This document shows, one piece after another, positions 1 to 8,435 of a DNA stretch of 64,000 bases; the first letter of the stretch is position 1; the number at the start of each line of letters is the position of its first letter. The position numbers and the translations under genes are program-made. Source of the DNA: Aphis gossypii. Lineage: Eukaryota; Arthropoda; Insecta; Hemiptera; Aphididae. Where the stretch lies: the NCBI RefSeq assembly GCF_020184175.1, contig NC_065533.1, positions 49,576,351-49,640,350 on the forward strand, written 5' to 3'. The notes under the pieces are model-generated. The model was not told the DNA's origin, did no database searches, and worked only from the letters and a program-made list of their open reading frames with translations.

Positions 1-853
1 TTATTATTATTATTTGCACATGACATATTCGACTTTAGATAACGTGAGAAATGTTATAGATAAAATTAGTAAAATTAAAACAAATAAATAAATATGATAA
101 TTAAGATAACTAGTCGACTAATTAAAAACAAGTACCTACCTAATAAAATGTATAAAATGTTAGTATGGTAGGTTATAGTAGGTATAGTAAATTATAATAT
201 ATACCTACTATAAATACAAATCGTATTATTATATACCACGACAAATTTCGAACGCAATGCAATATAGTTTCAAATAAAGTTACGGCGATTGAATATCGTA
301 GCACTGTGGTGCAGGTATAACATTTTGCGCGAAGTAAACACTAATAAATTACACGAACCGGCGCGCGGCGGGAGAAATAGCGATCGCGGTCTGCAGTATA
401 GACGACAGACAATTTAGTATATTAATAACATTATGTATAATGATATGTATACAATATACCTATTAGTATTTTAAAATTTGTCGAAATTTTTAAATATTGT
501 GTATATTAATTAATAATTTAAAAATAAATTATGTTAATCAATATTCAACTGAATTGTTCAATTTTTATCATTATCACGGTCGCATTCACGGGGGTGCTAT
601 AGAGTGCTGGAGCATTCCCAACTTTACCTAACTACTCCCTAGTTCTACGTCATTGACATTTCAAATATCTATACAGTTTTAACAATGTAGTTTTATTTTT
701 TAGGTTAATAGGTAGCTCAAAAAAGTGTATAATATAGAAGTTGTACATGATGAAGGTCATTTTGAAGAAACAGAAAAATAAGAAGACATGCCAGATACAT
801 AGGTATTCACGAACGAAGCTAATGGCTTTGGGATAATAAAAGAAAATATTTAA
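1..853. other. Intergenic AT-rich DNA, no gene recognised
   Basis: No convincing open frame is visible. A short GC-rich patch with several CpGs lies at about 352-400 and contrasts with the surrounding AT-rich sequence. It could be a promoter of a gene beyond the left edge or part of an old repeat; nothing in the sequence decides this. The stretch from about 720 to 850 has short coding-like pieces broken by stops just upstream of the transposase fossil, and may be more of that fossil. Confidence 0.4.
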
Positions 854-1042
854 TACAATATCTGTGGTTTCATTATTAGAAAATTTTCAAAACAAATAGA
901 CTGTTCGACTTGTAGAGAGAACTTACTAGAAAAATTTAATGAACATAATTATGCTATTGTCAATGAAAATTCAAAATTGATTGCTATTAAAAATAGAGGA
1001 GGGCTGGTAAAAAGTTCTACTTTTTTTGTACAATTTTATTAA
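854..1042 (+). pseudogene. Fossil fragment of a P-element/THAP-type DNA transposase
   Basis: An open stretch of 62 codons ends at a TAA at 1040-1042 and has no start codon. It reads like the C-terminal part of P-element/THAP9-type transposases: a Gly-Tyr-like motif (ICGFIIRKF), a Cys-x2-Cys pair (CSTC) followed by a leucine-rich helix, then the hallmark KNRGGLVKSS block (family consensus resembles K-x-RGGL-x-x-PS). The rest of the transposase is missing or broken by stops, so this is a dead remnant. The assignment is by motif pattern only. Another transposase superfamily with a similar Cys pair is possible. Confidence 0.55.
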
Positions 1043-2071
1043 AAAAACACTTGAAAAGTTAAAATTTAATTTTAAATCAATTACAATGTCGAATTTTAGT
1101 TTAGCAACAAATATAATTGTTTCTGTAAAAAAATACATTTATACTTTCAATATTTTAGTTTAAGTAAAATGTCCTAATGATGAATTTATACAAAACCATT
1201 AATAAGAATTAGTTAGTTATTTGTAAAGAATATTTAAAAGTGAGATTATACTAGTGCACCGTGTTGCCAAATGCCCAAGTACAGAACAGCTGATATTGTG
1301 ACTTGTGAGTAAAGGGAGTTTATTAATTAACAAAGCTAGTATTATTAGTTTATCAATAAAAAAAAATTACCTATTGTACGCATAATGTTAAAATCAAATT
1401 GTATCATATTAATTACTACTTATTATATTATTTTGTATTTTTTTTTTGTTTTACATACCTTACATATTTCTAAATAAAATCAAACTTAAGATTAATTCTT
1501 GTACCTAATATTTTCATACTTTATTATTTATTTTATAAAAAAATACATGATTAGCTTGTAAATTATTAAGATGCATAAAAAAAAAATAATTTTAATTATA
1601 CTATTATAGATATTAATATAAACCATGAAATAGAGTGAAAATAAGTGACTACAGTCTGGGCAAATGTAGATCTATTTTTTTTATAACTCTGACTTTTATA
1701 CATCCGAATGAAAAATGCTAGACTATTGTAAAATATTTTATAATTCATTAACATTACGTTTACTATATTGCTGTTTATAAACTATTATAAGTTATTAGTA
1801 ATAACCAATTAACAAATGAATATGATTGTATTGTACATTTGTAAGTACCTAAAATAAATGTATTCTTAACAAATAATTTGTCACCTAAAAAATAATTCGT
1901 CTTCGGTGTGTTACATTTCTTATAATATAAAAACTGCCCATTATATTTTTTTATTTAGAAAATGCGTTTTTTACTTTGTGACCTAATGGTTACATGAGGT
2001 GGTGTTGCACAACAAATCAAGAGATGTTTTCGTTTTGATTGTCCGAGCGAGCAAGTGACAAAGCTGATCCA
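1043..2071. other. Intergenic AT-rich DNA, nothing recognised
   Basis: The stretch is AT-rich and stop-dense on both strands, with homopolymer runs. I see no gene, RNA gene or clear repeat structure. Confidence 0.5.
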
Positions 2072-2616
2072 CAGGTAGTGTTGGGAAAGTTACTGTTTTT
2101 TGGTAATTAAATTATATTACTAATATTCTTTATCAAAATTGTAACTAAATTATTTTTAAGTTACTTTTTTTTGTTTGATCAAGTTACATTTCTTTTGAAT
2201 TTAAAAAGTAACTCAATTACAATAGAAGTTATTTTTTATCAAACATATCACTGGAGCTTAATAACTATGTGTTCAATAAGAAAATGCACAAACTAAATAT
2301 TTAATAATGATATCAACAATTTGAAATTATCAACAAATACTCTAATGCTACACGTTAAATAATAAACTTTTTTTCAAATTTATTTTAAACTAAAGAGCAT
2401 TTTCAAAATTATAGTCACTAATTTTAAATCACTTTTAAGTGCATATACTAATCCAAATAAAGTAACGAGTAATTAAGTAATAATTACTACAAAAAAAGAA
2501 CTTGTATAACATATAAATTACTTACAATAAAATGTAATTAAATTACGATCAAATTACTTAAAAAGTAATTTTGTTATAGTAATTTGTAACTTAAGTTAAG
2601 TTACTCCCCTACCCTG
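2072..2616. mobile_element. Putative hAT-like MITE
   Basis: The stretch begins CAGGTAGTGTTGGGAAAGT and its right end, read on the other strand, begins CAGGGTAGGGGAGTAACTTA, so both termini start with CAGG and continue into a related GGGxAGTTACT-like motif. The interior is rich in degenerate GTAACTT/AAGTTAC motifs in both orientations, as in many non-autonomous hAT elements. No coding frame is present. An 8-bp target duplication is not evident at the chosen ends, so the exact limits and the superfamily are uncertain. Confidence 0.45.
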
Positions 2617-2938
2617 ATATTAAATTCTAATTTTAATAAAAAATAATTTCAAAGTTTTGAGATGAAAACTGAGTTTTTTATTAGCAAAATAAAAATTTAA
2701 ATTCATAATAATTATATGAAATAAAATTTTTATTTTTTCACATGTTTATAATGGACAAATTATATATAAACTAATATTGTTTGTATTTGTGTTTGTCACA
2801 CATAATTTTAATACAACATATTGTTGGTTTATTATTGTTATCAAAACCTAATTGGGAAATATTATGTAAAAAAATATATTATAAAATGGAAGTGCTAATT
2901 TTACGGGTTTGGTATCAAAAAATAAATTAATATTCTGT
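2617..2938. other. Intergenic AT-rich DNA
   Basis: No gene, RNA or clear repeat recognised. A minus-strand AATAAA at about 2937-2942 overlaps the stop of the coding-like stretch immediately to the right. Confidence 0.4.
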
Positions 2939-3345
2939 TTATTGCCTTAATCCTCCTCTTTTATACTGAGTTGAGTTTCCTTGTCTTATGGCTTGTGAAC
3001 TTGTTGATTGGCACTGCTCAATGGGATTTTCTTTCTCAATTTCTGATTTACAGCTGTTACGCTTGTTCTGGATCTACACAGTTGTTTCCCTTTGTTATCT
3101 ACAACGAAATACGATTAATTTTCATTCACTAGCGTTCCTGCATATATTTTATTAGCTGAGCATATTATATACCTTTGTAGTGTTGTTTAATTAATAACAA
3201 TCTAGTCCACTTTTAACTGTATATGCACGGTTATGGCCATAGTTGTTTCTGTGGTAATTGCTGGGTCCGTCTGTAAGTAATATTGGTATTTATCGGGACT
3301 CTCCAAGTATACCACCATATTACTACAATATACTACTCTAATATC
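2939..3345 (-). CDS. Unrecognised minus-strand coding-like segment, possibly one or two exons
   Basis: Two short minus-strand stretches are open and less AT-biased than their surroundings. The first, 3345 to 3202, gives 47 codons after a TATAG acceptor-like site and reads MVVYLESPDKYQYYLQTDP in its middle. An overlapping frame entered at an internal CAG acceptor is also protein-like (NYGHNRAYTVKSGLDCY, then a stop). The second, 3073 to 2939, gives 44 codons after a GTAG acceptor and ends GNSTQYKRGGLRQ, its TAA overlapping an AATAAA. I recognise no family and cannot fix the reading frame or the splicing between them. It may be the 3' end of a small gene, a retrocopy remnant or chance. Confidence 0.2.
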
Positions 3346-4044
3346 CTATAATAATATAAAAGTATAAAAAATGTTAGCCCTAAAAATATGGAGTAATAAT
3401 AAGGATAAAATTAAATGTAGTGATTTGAGAAAAGATCGTCCGCGTATATAAATACAATAAGAGCAATGTACTATAAGTCTATAATTAATGACGGTGATAG
3501 AATATCAGAAACTAAAAAACAATAAAAATACATATTGAAATATTTTTACCATTTATTTACTGCAGGTACACCTATATTTCACAATATGAATTCACGTTTG
3601 CTCATAATATGTAGCCCATTACATCATCATCTAGATAAATCAACACAAATTTACTAACTTACTCGTGGAATATTAGTACGAAAAATCCAAATTGCTAATA
3701 ATAAAAATACACTCACTGATTATTCACACGTTTAACACAACGGTCGACATCCTAAACATTGCCCTGGTCGCCGGTGACGAATAAACATCGACAAAGTAAT
3801 ATAGTGTCCACTTTGAATATTCATAATTATGACTGTGGACGATCAGCTACTGTAACAAGAATCTTAGAATAGAATATTGTTATTTGTTATTTTGTGTATT
3901 TCCTGCGTTGGTATTTAATATTTATTGCTATGTTAAGTTTATCCGTTATTATTATTATCAGTTATCAAATTATCTATATTTTATGTCTGTGTCGAAACAC
4001 TCCAAACATATATGTATTATATAAAAGCTTAATATAATCATATT
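3346..4044. other. Intergenic DNA with a GC-richer patch
   Basis: Mostly AT-rich without open frames. Around 3730-3850 the composition rises in GC with several CpG and TCG steps. This could be the 5' end or promoter of a minus-strand transcript feeding the coding-like segment to its left. No specific promoter motif could be assigned. Confidence 0.3.
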
Positions 4045-4068
4045 TATATATATATATATATATATATA
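4045..4068. repeat. (TA)12 microsatellite
   Basis: Twelve uninterrupted TA dinucleotides, immediately left of a palindrome-rich element. Confidence 0.9.
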
Positions 4069-4120
4069 CACACCACGATTAAAGATAGTAGATACTATCC
4101 ACGGTTAACTAACACAAAAC

Positions 4121-4147
4121 CATGACAAATTAATTTAATTTGTCATG
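4121..4147. repeat. 27-bp palindrome
   Basis: CATGACAAATTAA, one T, then the exact reverse complement of the first arm. Confidence 0.95.
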
Positions 4148-4308
4148 CACAAAACTATGATATAAAATAAGATTTTTTAAGCATTGGCAAAATCCACAGT
4201 AAAAATGTATCATATAAATTGATGTAATATTTTTGTTAAATTAAATTTTGAAACTAATTATGCCATGATGACTACTGACGAGAAAAAACTTATAAGTTTT
4301 AAGTCAAA

Positions 4309-4344
4309 ACCACGGTCTTAGAAGATATCTTCTAAGACCGTGGT
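4309..4344. repeat. Perfect 36-bp palindrome
   Basis: The half site ACCACGGTCTTAGAAGAT is followed directly by its exact reverse complement, with no spacer. Confidence 0.95.
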
Positions 4345-4414
4345 CAAAACTATGAACACTGTTAATAGGCATTAAAATCCGTGTTAAAATATTACGTATA
4401 ATAAAAATCGTGGT

Positions 4415-4917
4415 ATAATCAAATGGATGTTATCAACTGTACACGACGTTAACATTATACTGGCGCCGTGCCTCCTTGATTAACCGTGCTTGGAGGTAAG
4501 AGATAACAGAACATAATATTGTCGTTTATGTTTTATCTCTTATAAATTATGGTACTTATTTTACGGCTCCTTGAACCTGTTGGTTTGTTTACTGTTTAAT
4601 GTTTACCGTTTTCATTTGAAATTCAACCATTGGACTGGCTAGTCGTTGTTGTTACCGATTCGGACGTGCGCTTGCTTTTAACCGACTACTGTTGTTTACT
4701 AAATACCGATTTGTATAATCTAAAGAATTAGTACTTTCCGATAATATATCATATTATATTAAAACGAGTATTGTGGATACCGACATCAATCGTTGGTGAT
4801 TATTTTATCGCGTTCGGTCTTTTTGTTCGTTTAAATTAAACAGTGTTATTGTCATTGTTATCCCAACGCGTATCGCTGTTCTTTTGTCGTAATCGAACTG
4901 TGCATCGATTATTAACG
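4415..4917 (+). promoter_or_regulatory. Promoter and 5' UTR region of the SANTA-like gene
   Basis: This interval precedes the ATG at 4918. A good donor-like site, GGAG/GTAAG, lies at 4495/4496. A pyrimidine-rich stretch ending AAACAG at 4843 looks like an acceptor. A 5' non-coding exon joined to a leader at 4844-4917 is therefore possible but unproven. No TATA box or initiator could be assigned with confidence. Confidence 0.3.
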
Positions 4918-5713
4918 ATGGACAACCAAAGAGCAACGTCAAGTTCGACATTTCAACCGCAACAGACTGCACAACCGTCAGTCGAATCACTACTGTTCAA
5001 CGATATTATTGAAGAGAAGAGTCAAATTTTAAGTGATTTGATGAATCAATTTTTACAAGTACAGCCTTTCAGTAAATTTGAATCGGAATTCAATTTATTT
5101 ATAAGGCACATTAAACACATCACAAGGGATGAACAGCGCAAAGGCACATACCGTCACCCAATACAGATACCTTCGGATAAAGACACTCTGACTGAAAATG
5201 ATGTGTCACAGGAAAACAATCGGCAACATATTGAATCCTTCAATTTATTTCAACGACCAACGACTATCAAACATAAACCTAAAACAACATTGACTCATAA
5301 TGACCAATTGAAGAATATTCCTTGTACATCTAATAACTCATGTGATACAATTATTGAAGAAAGCATAATCAATAATAGTTCTGCTCATGAAAATCCTCAA
5401 CAATCAAAATTCCTGCCACCAACTGCGCCAATACCATACTCAAAGTCATTTCAAATTAACGATGCATTGCCCACCACATCCAATATAGCTAATGCTGATG
5501 ATGTCATGGAATCTGATGCTGAAGTATTAGAATCTTTTAAGACACCAAGCAACAGTGACAATACCAGCACATCTCAACTTAATCAAGATCAGTCTAATTG
5601 TTCTGAAAGAAGCGATGAAAAAATTAAAGTCAAGAACTTAACCAACTGGTCGGTAAATTTGAAGGAAATTAAATCAAATAAGGGCAATTCAAAACCAGTC
5701 ATCACATTAACAG
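4918..5713 (+). CDS. SANTA-domain protein, exon 1 (disordered N-terminus and start of the domain)
   Basis: Exon 1 encodes residues 1-265 plus the first base of codon 266. The start is the ATG at 4918 (context ACGATGG). The frame is open upstream to 4843, but that codon is GTG, not ATG. Residues 1-240 are rich in Ser, Thr, Asn and Gln with scattered charge and look intrinsically disordered; no domain is recognised there. The last 26 residues begin with LTNWSVNLKE and end VITLTG, matching the opening Trp-containing strand of a SANTA domain. The exon ends at a CAG/GTAATT donor; reading on gives an in-frame stop two codons later, at 5719-5721. The split codon (G + GT) joins exon 2 exactly in frame. 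Confidence 0.8.
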
Positions 5714-7449
5714 GTAATTAACTACTTTTTTTTTTTTATTTAGTCTTTTTTTATTGATATACAGGGTTAGGTTAAATAAATAAAAGATAAATCATGTTTA
5801 AAACAAAATTAACTGTTCATTTTAATTTAATTTGAGTGTTCAATACATTCAAATAATATTTATTATTTTCTTGCTTTTGAAAACCTTGAAACCACATTAT
5901 CGTAATTGATAATATTGATAACGAAGTGAATCCTTCTTGGATGATAATCATGTGTGATCAACCTTAGATATTTTTTTTTAAATTTAAAGTTATGTTACAG
6001 ACTTGCTGTAGCTATAATACGGACGATTAGTGCTTACATCATACACATTATAAAATCTATAGTAAAATCTTATCAACAGATCCTCCATTGGATCCAAAAA
6101 AAACTAATACTATGTAATAATATCGTTTAAAATTAATATTTTAATTATATTTACATGTTTTGTAAGCAAAATTGTTTGTGTGTACTAATGCACTGTGCAT
6201 AGTTAGCTTAATGAAAAATCATATACATTGTAAGTTTAAACTACAATTTTGTTCAAATTTTCTAAAATTATATGCTTTTCTTATAGTACAAAACATTTGT
6301 TTGGATCCAATTGGGACATTTGATAAGGATTCATAACATTTGTGACGTAACACTAATCGTCCATATTAGTATATTATTGATGAAAACAAGACTTTTTTAA
6401 ATACTTTTAGCCTTTAGGAATATAAATGGGATACCTATTATTTTTCTGAAAGATTATTATCAAATATAAAAAGCATAGCTCTCAGTATCAAACAATTTTG
6501 AGATAATATATTTTTATGATGCATCATTAACTCTTCATATAAACTGTAAATAGTGGCAAACTTGAAAAGGCTAAGAATTCAAGTTAACAATCACATTAAA
6601 ATATTCTCTTTCTAACTACCATTTAAATTTAGTCTAATAAAAAAATACTTGTTAGCCTAACCTATAGGTAATACCTATGAAATAATATTTAATAATATAA
6701 ATTTAAAATTTAAAAATGTTTATAATTTGCTTTTAAATTCTAAACATCTGTTATAACTTATTACTGATATTGAAAGAAAGCTAAAGAATAAAAATAAAAT
6801 AGAATCGGAAAAATATAATAGTTTATTTACATGCATTTAATACTTTTAACTAGTGCAGCAACAATCCATTGATAGGCCCTAATGCATTTAACTCTATCTT
6901 CATCTAACCGTTGAATAAGGGTTTTTGATGTGACATGGGGCACCGTCTCGACCTTACACAGGGAGTTAGTCAGTCGTAGTATGACCAGTGTTAGATTAAC
7001 AATTTGTAGCTTTCTTTAAAAATTTTACTACCAATTTTATAAGAAATATATTAATTATTTTAATATTAAATTGGTGTGTACATTTATTTTGTGTTGTGTG
7101 TAAAATCCATAACACTATTAACCAATTCTTAAAATATTAGTTATTATAAATTACTAATTTCAAAATATGTAATAACCTAATGAAATATTTGAGATTTTTC
7201 ATAACCATACAGTTTGCACTACCCTCTAGATATAGTATTGATATATTTATTGGTTTTACTATATTTCATGGAAAAAAATATATGTATTGCAAATTGCAAT
7301 AGGTAGTAAAAATAACTTATCATATATTTTCAAGTTTTTGGTAGATACATGTAAGAAAATTAAAGAAATATAAAATAAAAATGTCAATATGTTAATGTTA
7401 CTTTATAATCCCTCTCATAAATAATGTATTTTTTATTTTATGTTTGTAG
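5714..7449 (+). other. Intron 1 of the SANTA-like gene
   Basis: The intron is 1,736 bp, GT-AG, phase 1. It contains one MITE at about 6014-6369. A somewhat GC-richer patch at about 6870-6990 has no open frame and is not identified. The rest is AT-rich without recognisable content. Confidence 0.75.
6014..6369. mobile_element. MITE with terminal inverted repeats in intron 1
   Basis: GGACGATTAGTG at 6021-6032 is matched by its exact reverse complement at 6351-6362. The flanking AATAC/AATAT bases extend the match imperfectly outward, and the similarity continues inward about 70 bp to TTGGATCCAA on both sides, near 6090 and 6300. The loop is AT-rich and non-coding. The structure is that of a non-autonomous DNA transposon. 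A TA target duplication is possible, but the exact ends are uncertain. Confidence 0.65.
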
Positions 7450-7973
7450 GTACTTTATTAGCAAGAGATCAAATCACGGAGTTGAAGAAAGTTCATAAAG
7501 CTGGTGTTTTGGTAGCTCGAAAAGCAAAAAATATTATCAAAACAGATAAAGGATTTTACCATCTAATTGGTTCAATTGCTGAAGGATCTCCACCTAATTT
7601 ACTTCGTGCATGTATAGAAACAAATGGTATTCCAAAGACCTGGAGAAGTATTTTAACGCATTTGACAACAAAAGTTGAAGTAAATCTCAATGAAAGTGTG
7701 ACTAGAAAAGGCACAATCTATAACAAGGAAAAAAAAGCTAGTCATAATGTTCCTGAAACAGAAGAGTTTTCTGAAGAAGATTTACCTCGTGATTTACTCA
7801 ATGGTCTCAATGACAGTGATTTTCGTCGACAATTGTTACAACTATCATCACCGAAAACAACATCATTTGGAGGATGTAAAACTCCTAGTCAACTTTTGAA
7901 GCATAAATTTCATCGAAAGTTTGTTAAAGCTTGCTTAATCATTGGCAGTCTAGAAGATTCAGGTACATATTAA
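7450..7973 (+). CDS. SANTA-domain protein, exon 2 (Mis18BP1/KNL2-like)
   Basis: Exon 2 follows a TTTGTAG acceptor and completes a 439-residue protein with exon 1. Joined residues of about 241-335 fit the SANTA domain: N-terminal Trp (W244), a variable loop, a His-x-x-x-Val-x-x-Arg-like strand (HKAGVLVARKAKN), then TDKGFYHLIGSI (the conserved T-x-x-G-x-Y-x-L-x-G strand), and finally a GIPKTW block with W330. SANTA is about 90 residues long and is typical of Mis18BP1/KNL2, which recruits CENP-A to centromeres. No Myb/SANT domain or CENP-C motif is seen. The tail (KTPSQLLKHKFHRKF) is basic. The TAA at 7971-7973 is followed by AATAAA at 8041-8046, so this may be the last exon. A CAG/GTACAT donor at 7962/7963 leaves open a further exon hidden in the gap or elsewhere. 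Confidence 0.7.
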
Positions 7974-8040
7974 TCACTTATTTTTTAACAAAAAAACATA
8001 TTATTTACTTAGAAATGGCTATTTTTTTTTTTTTAATTTG

Positions 8041-8046
8041 AATAAA
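8041..8046 (+). terminator. Polyadenylation signal AATAAA for the SANTA-like gene
   Basis: A canonical AATAAA lies 67 bp past the exon 2 stop codon. In AT-rich DNA such hexamers are common, so this is supportive only. Confidence 0.4.
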
Positions 8047-8092
8047 GGAGATTATACATAGGTATTATATACAACAAATAATACCTATTTAT

Positions 8093-8335
8093 AAGTACAT
8101 TTTTTCTGACTTTACTCCTTTTATTAAACGTTACACAACCAATCTATGGTCTTCATGCTGGAATAATTTACCTGGTAACTTTGCGTCAAGGTATAGAGAC
8201 ATTACTCCTAATATTCTTAGCAATATCTGGTTCAGCAAGTTAGACCTACACAGGTCACATATTATTCAATTTAACAGATTACGTATTGGACATTCTCTAT
8301 TACCCAATCATTCGTTCAAACTCGGCTTAAACGAC
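8093..8335 (+). pseudogene. Non-LTR retrotransposon ORF2 C-terminal fragment, cut by the assembly gap
   Basis: A frame stays open to the gap. Its translation includes WSSCWNNLPGNFASRYRDI, then LHRSHIIQFNRLRIGHSLLP. The Trp-rich spacer followed by an RLRxGH(S/T)xLxxH-like block is typical of the region after the RNase H domain in Jockey/I-type LINE ORF2 proteins, usually just before a Cys-rich motif. No reverse transcriptase part is present to the left, so the copy is 5'-truncated here. Whether it continues to a 3' end cannot be seen, because the sequence runs into Ns. Confidence 0.7.
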
Positions 8336-8435
8336 NNNNNNNNNNNNNNNNNNNNNNNNNNNNNNNNNNNNNNNNNNNNNNNNNNNNNNNNNNNNNNNNN
8401 NNNNNNNNNNNNNNNNNNNNNNNNNNNNNNNNNNN
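8336..8435. other. Assembly gap (100 N)
   Basis: Exactly 100 N separate the LINE fragment from satellite A. A round 100 suggests a placeholder gap of unknown true size. Confidence 0.98.

Larger units (their letters stand above)
4072..4414. mobile_element. Putative fold-back/MITE-like element rich in palindromes
   Basis: The stretch is bounded by ACCACGATT at 4072-4080 and its exact reverse complement AATCGTGGT at 4406-4414. Inside are a 27-bp palindrome (4121-4147, 13-base arms around one base) and a perfect 36-bp palindrome (4309-4344). Motifs such as AAAAC(C/T)ATGA and AACCACGG/CCGTGG recur in both orientations. There is no coding frame. The structure suits a non-autonomous fold-back element, although the terminal repeats are short and no target duplication is clear. 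It lies about 500 bp upstream of the SANTA-like gene's start codon. Confidence 0.4.

Noticed and set aside
4843..4917. Longer N-terminus of the SANTA-like protein starting at 4843
   Set aside because: The codon there is GTG. In a eukaryotic mRNA the ATG at 4918 with G at +4 is the credible start, and an acceptor-like AAACAG ends right at 4843.
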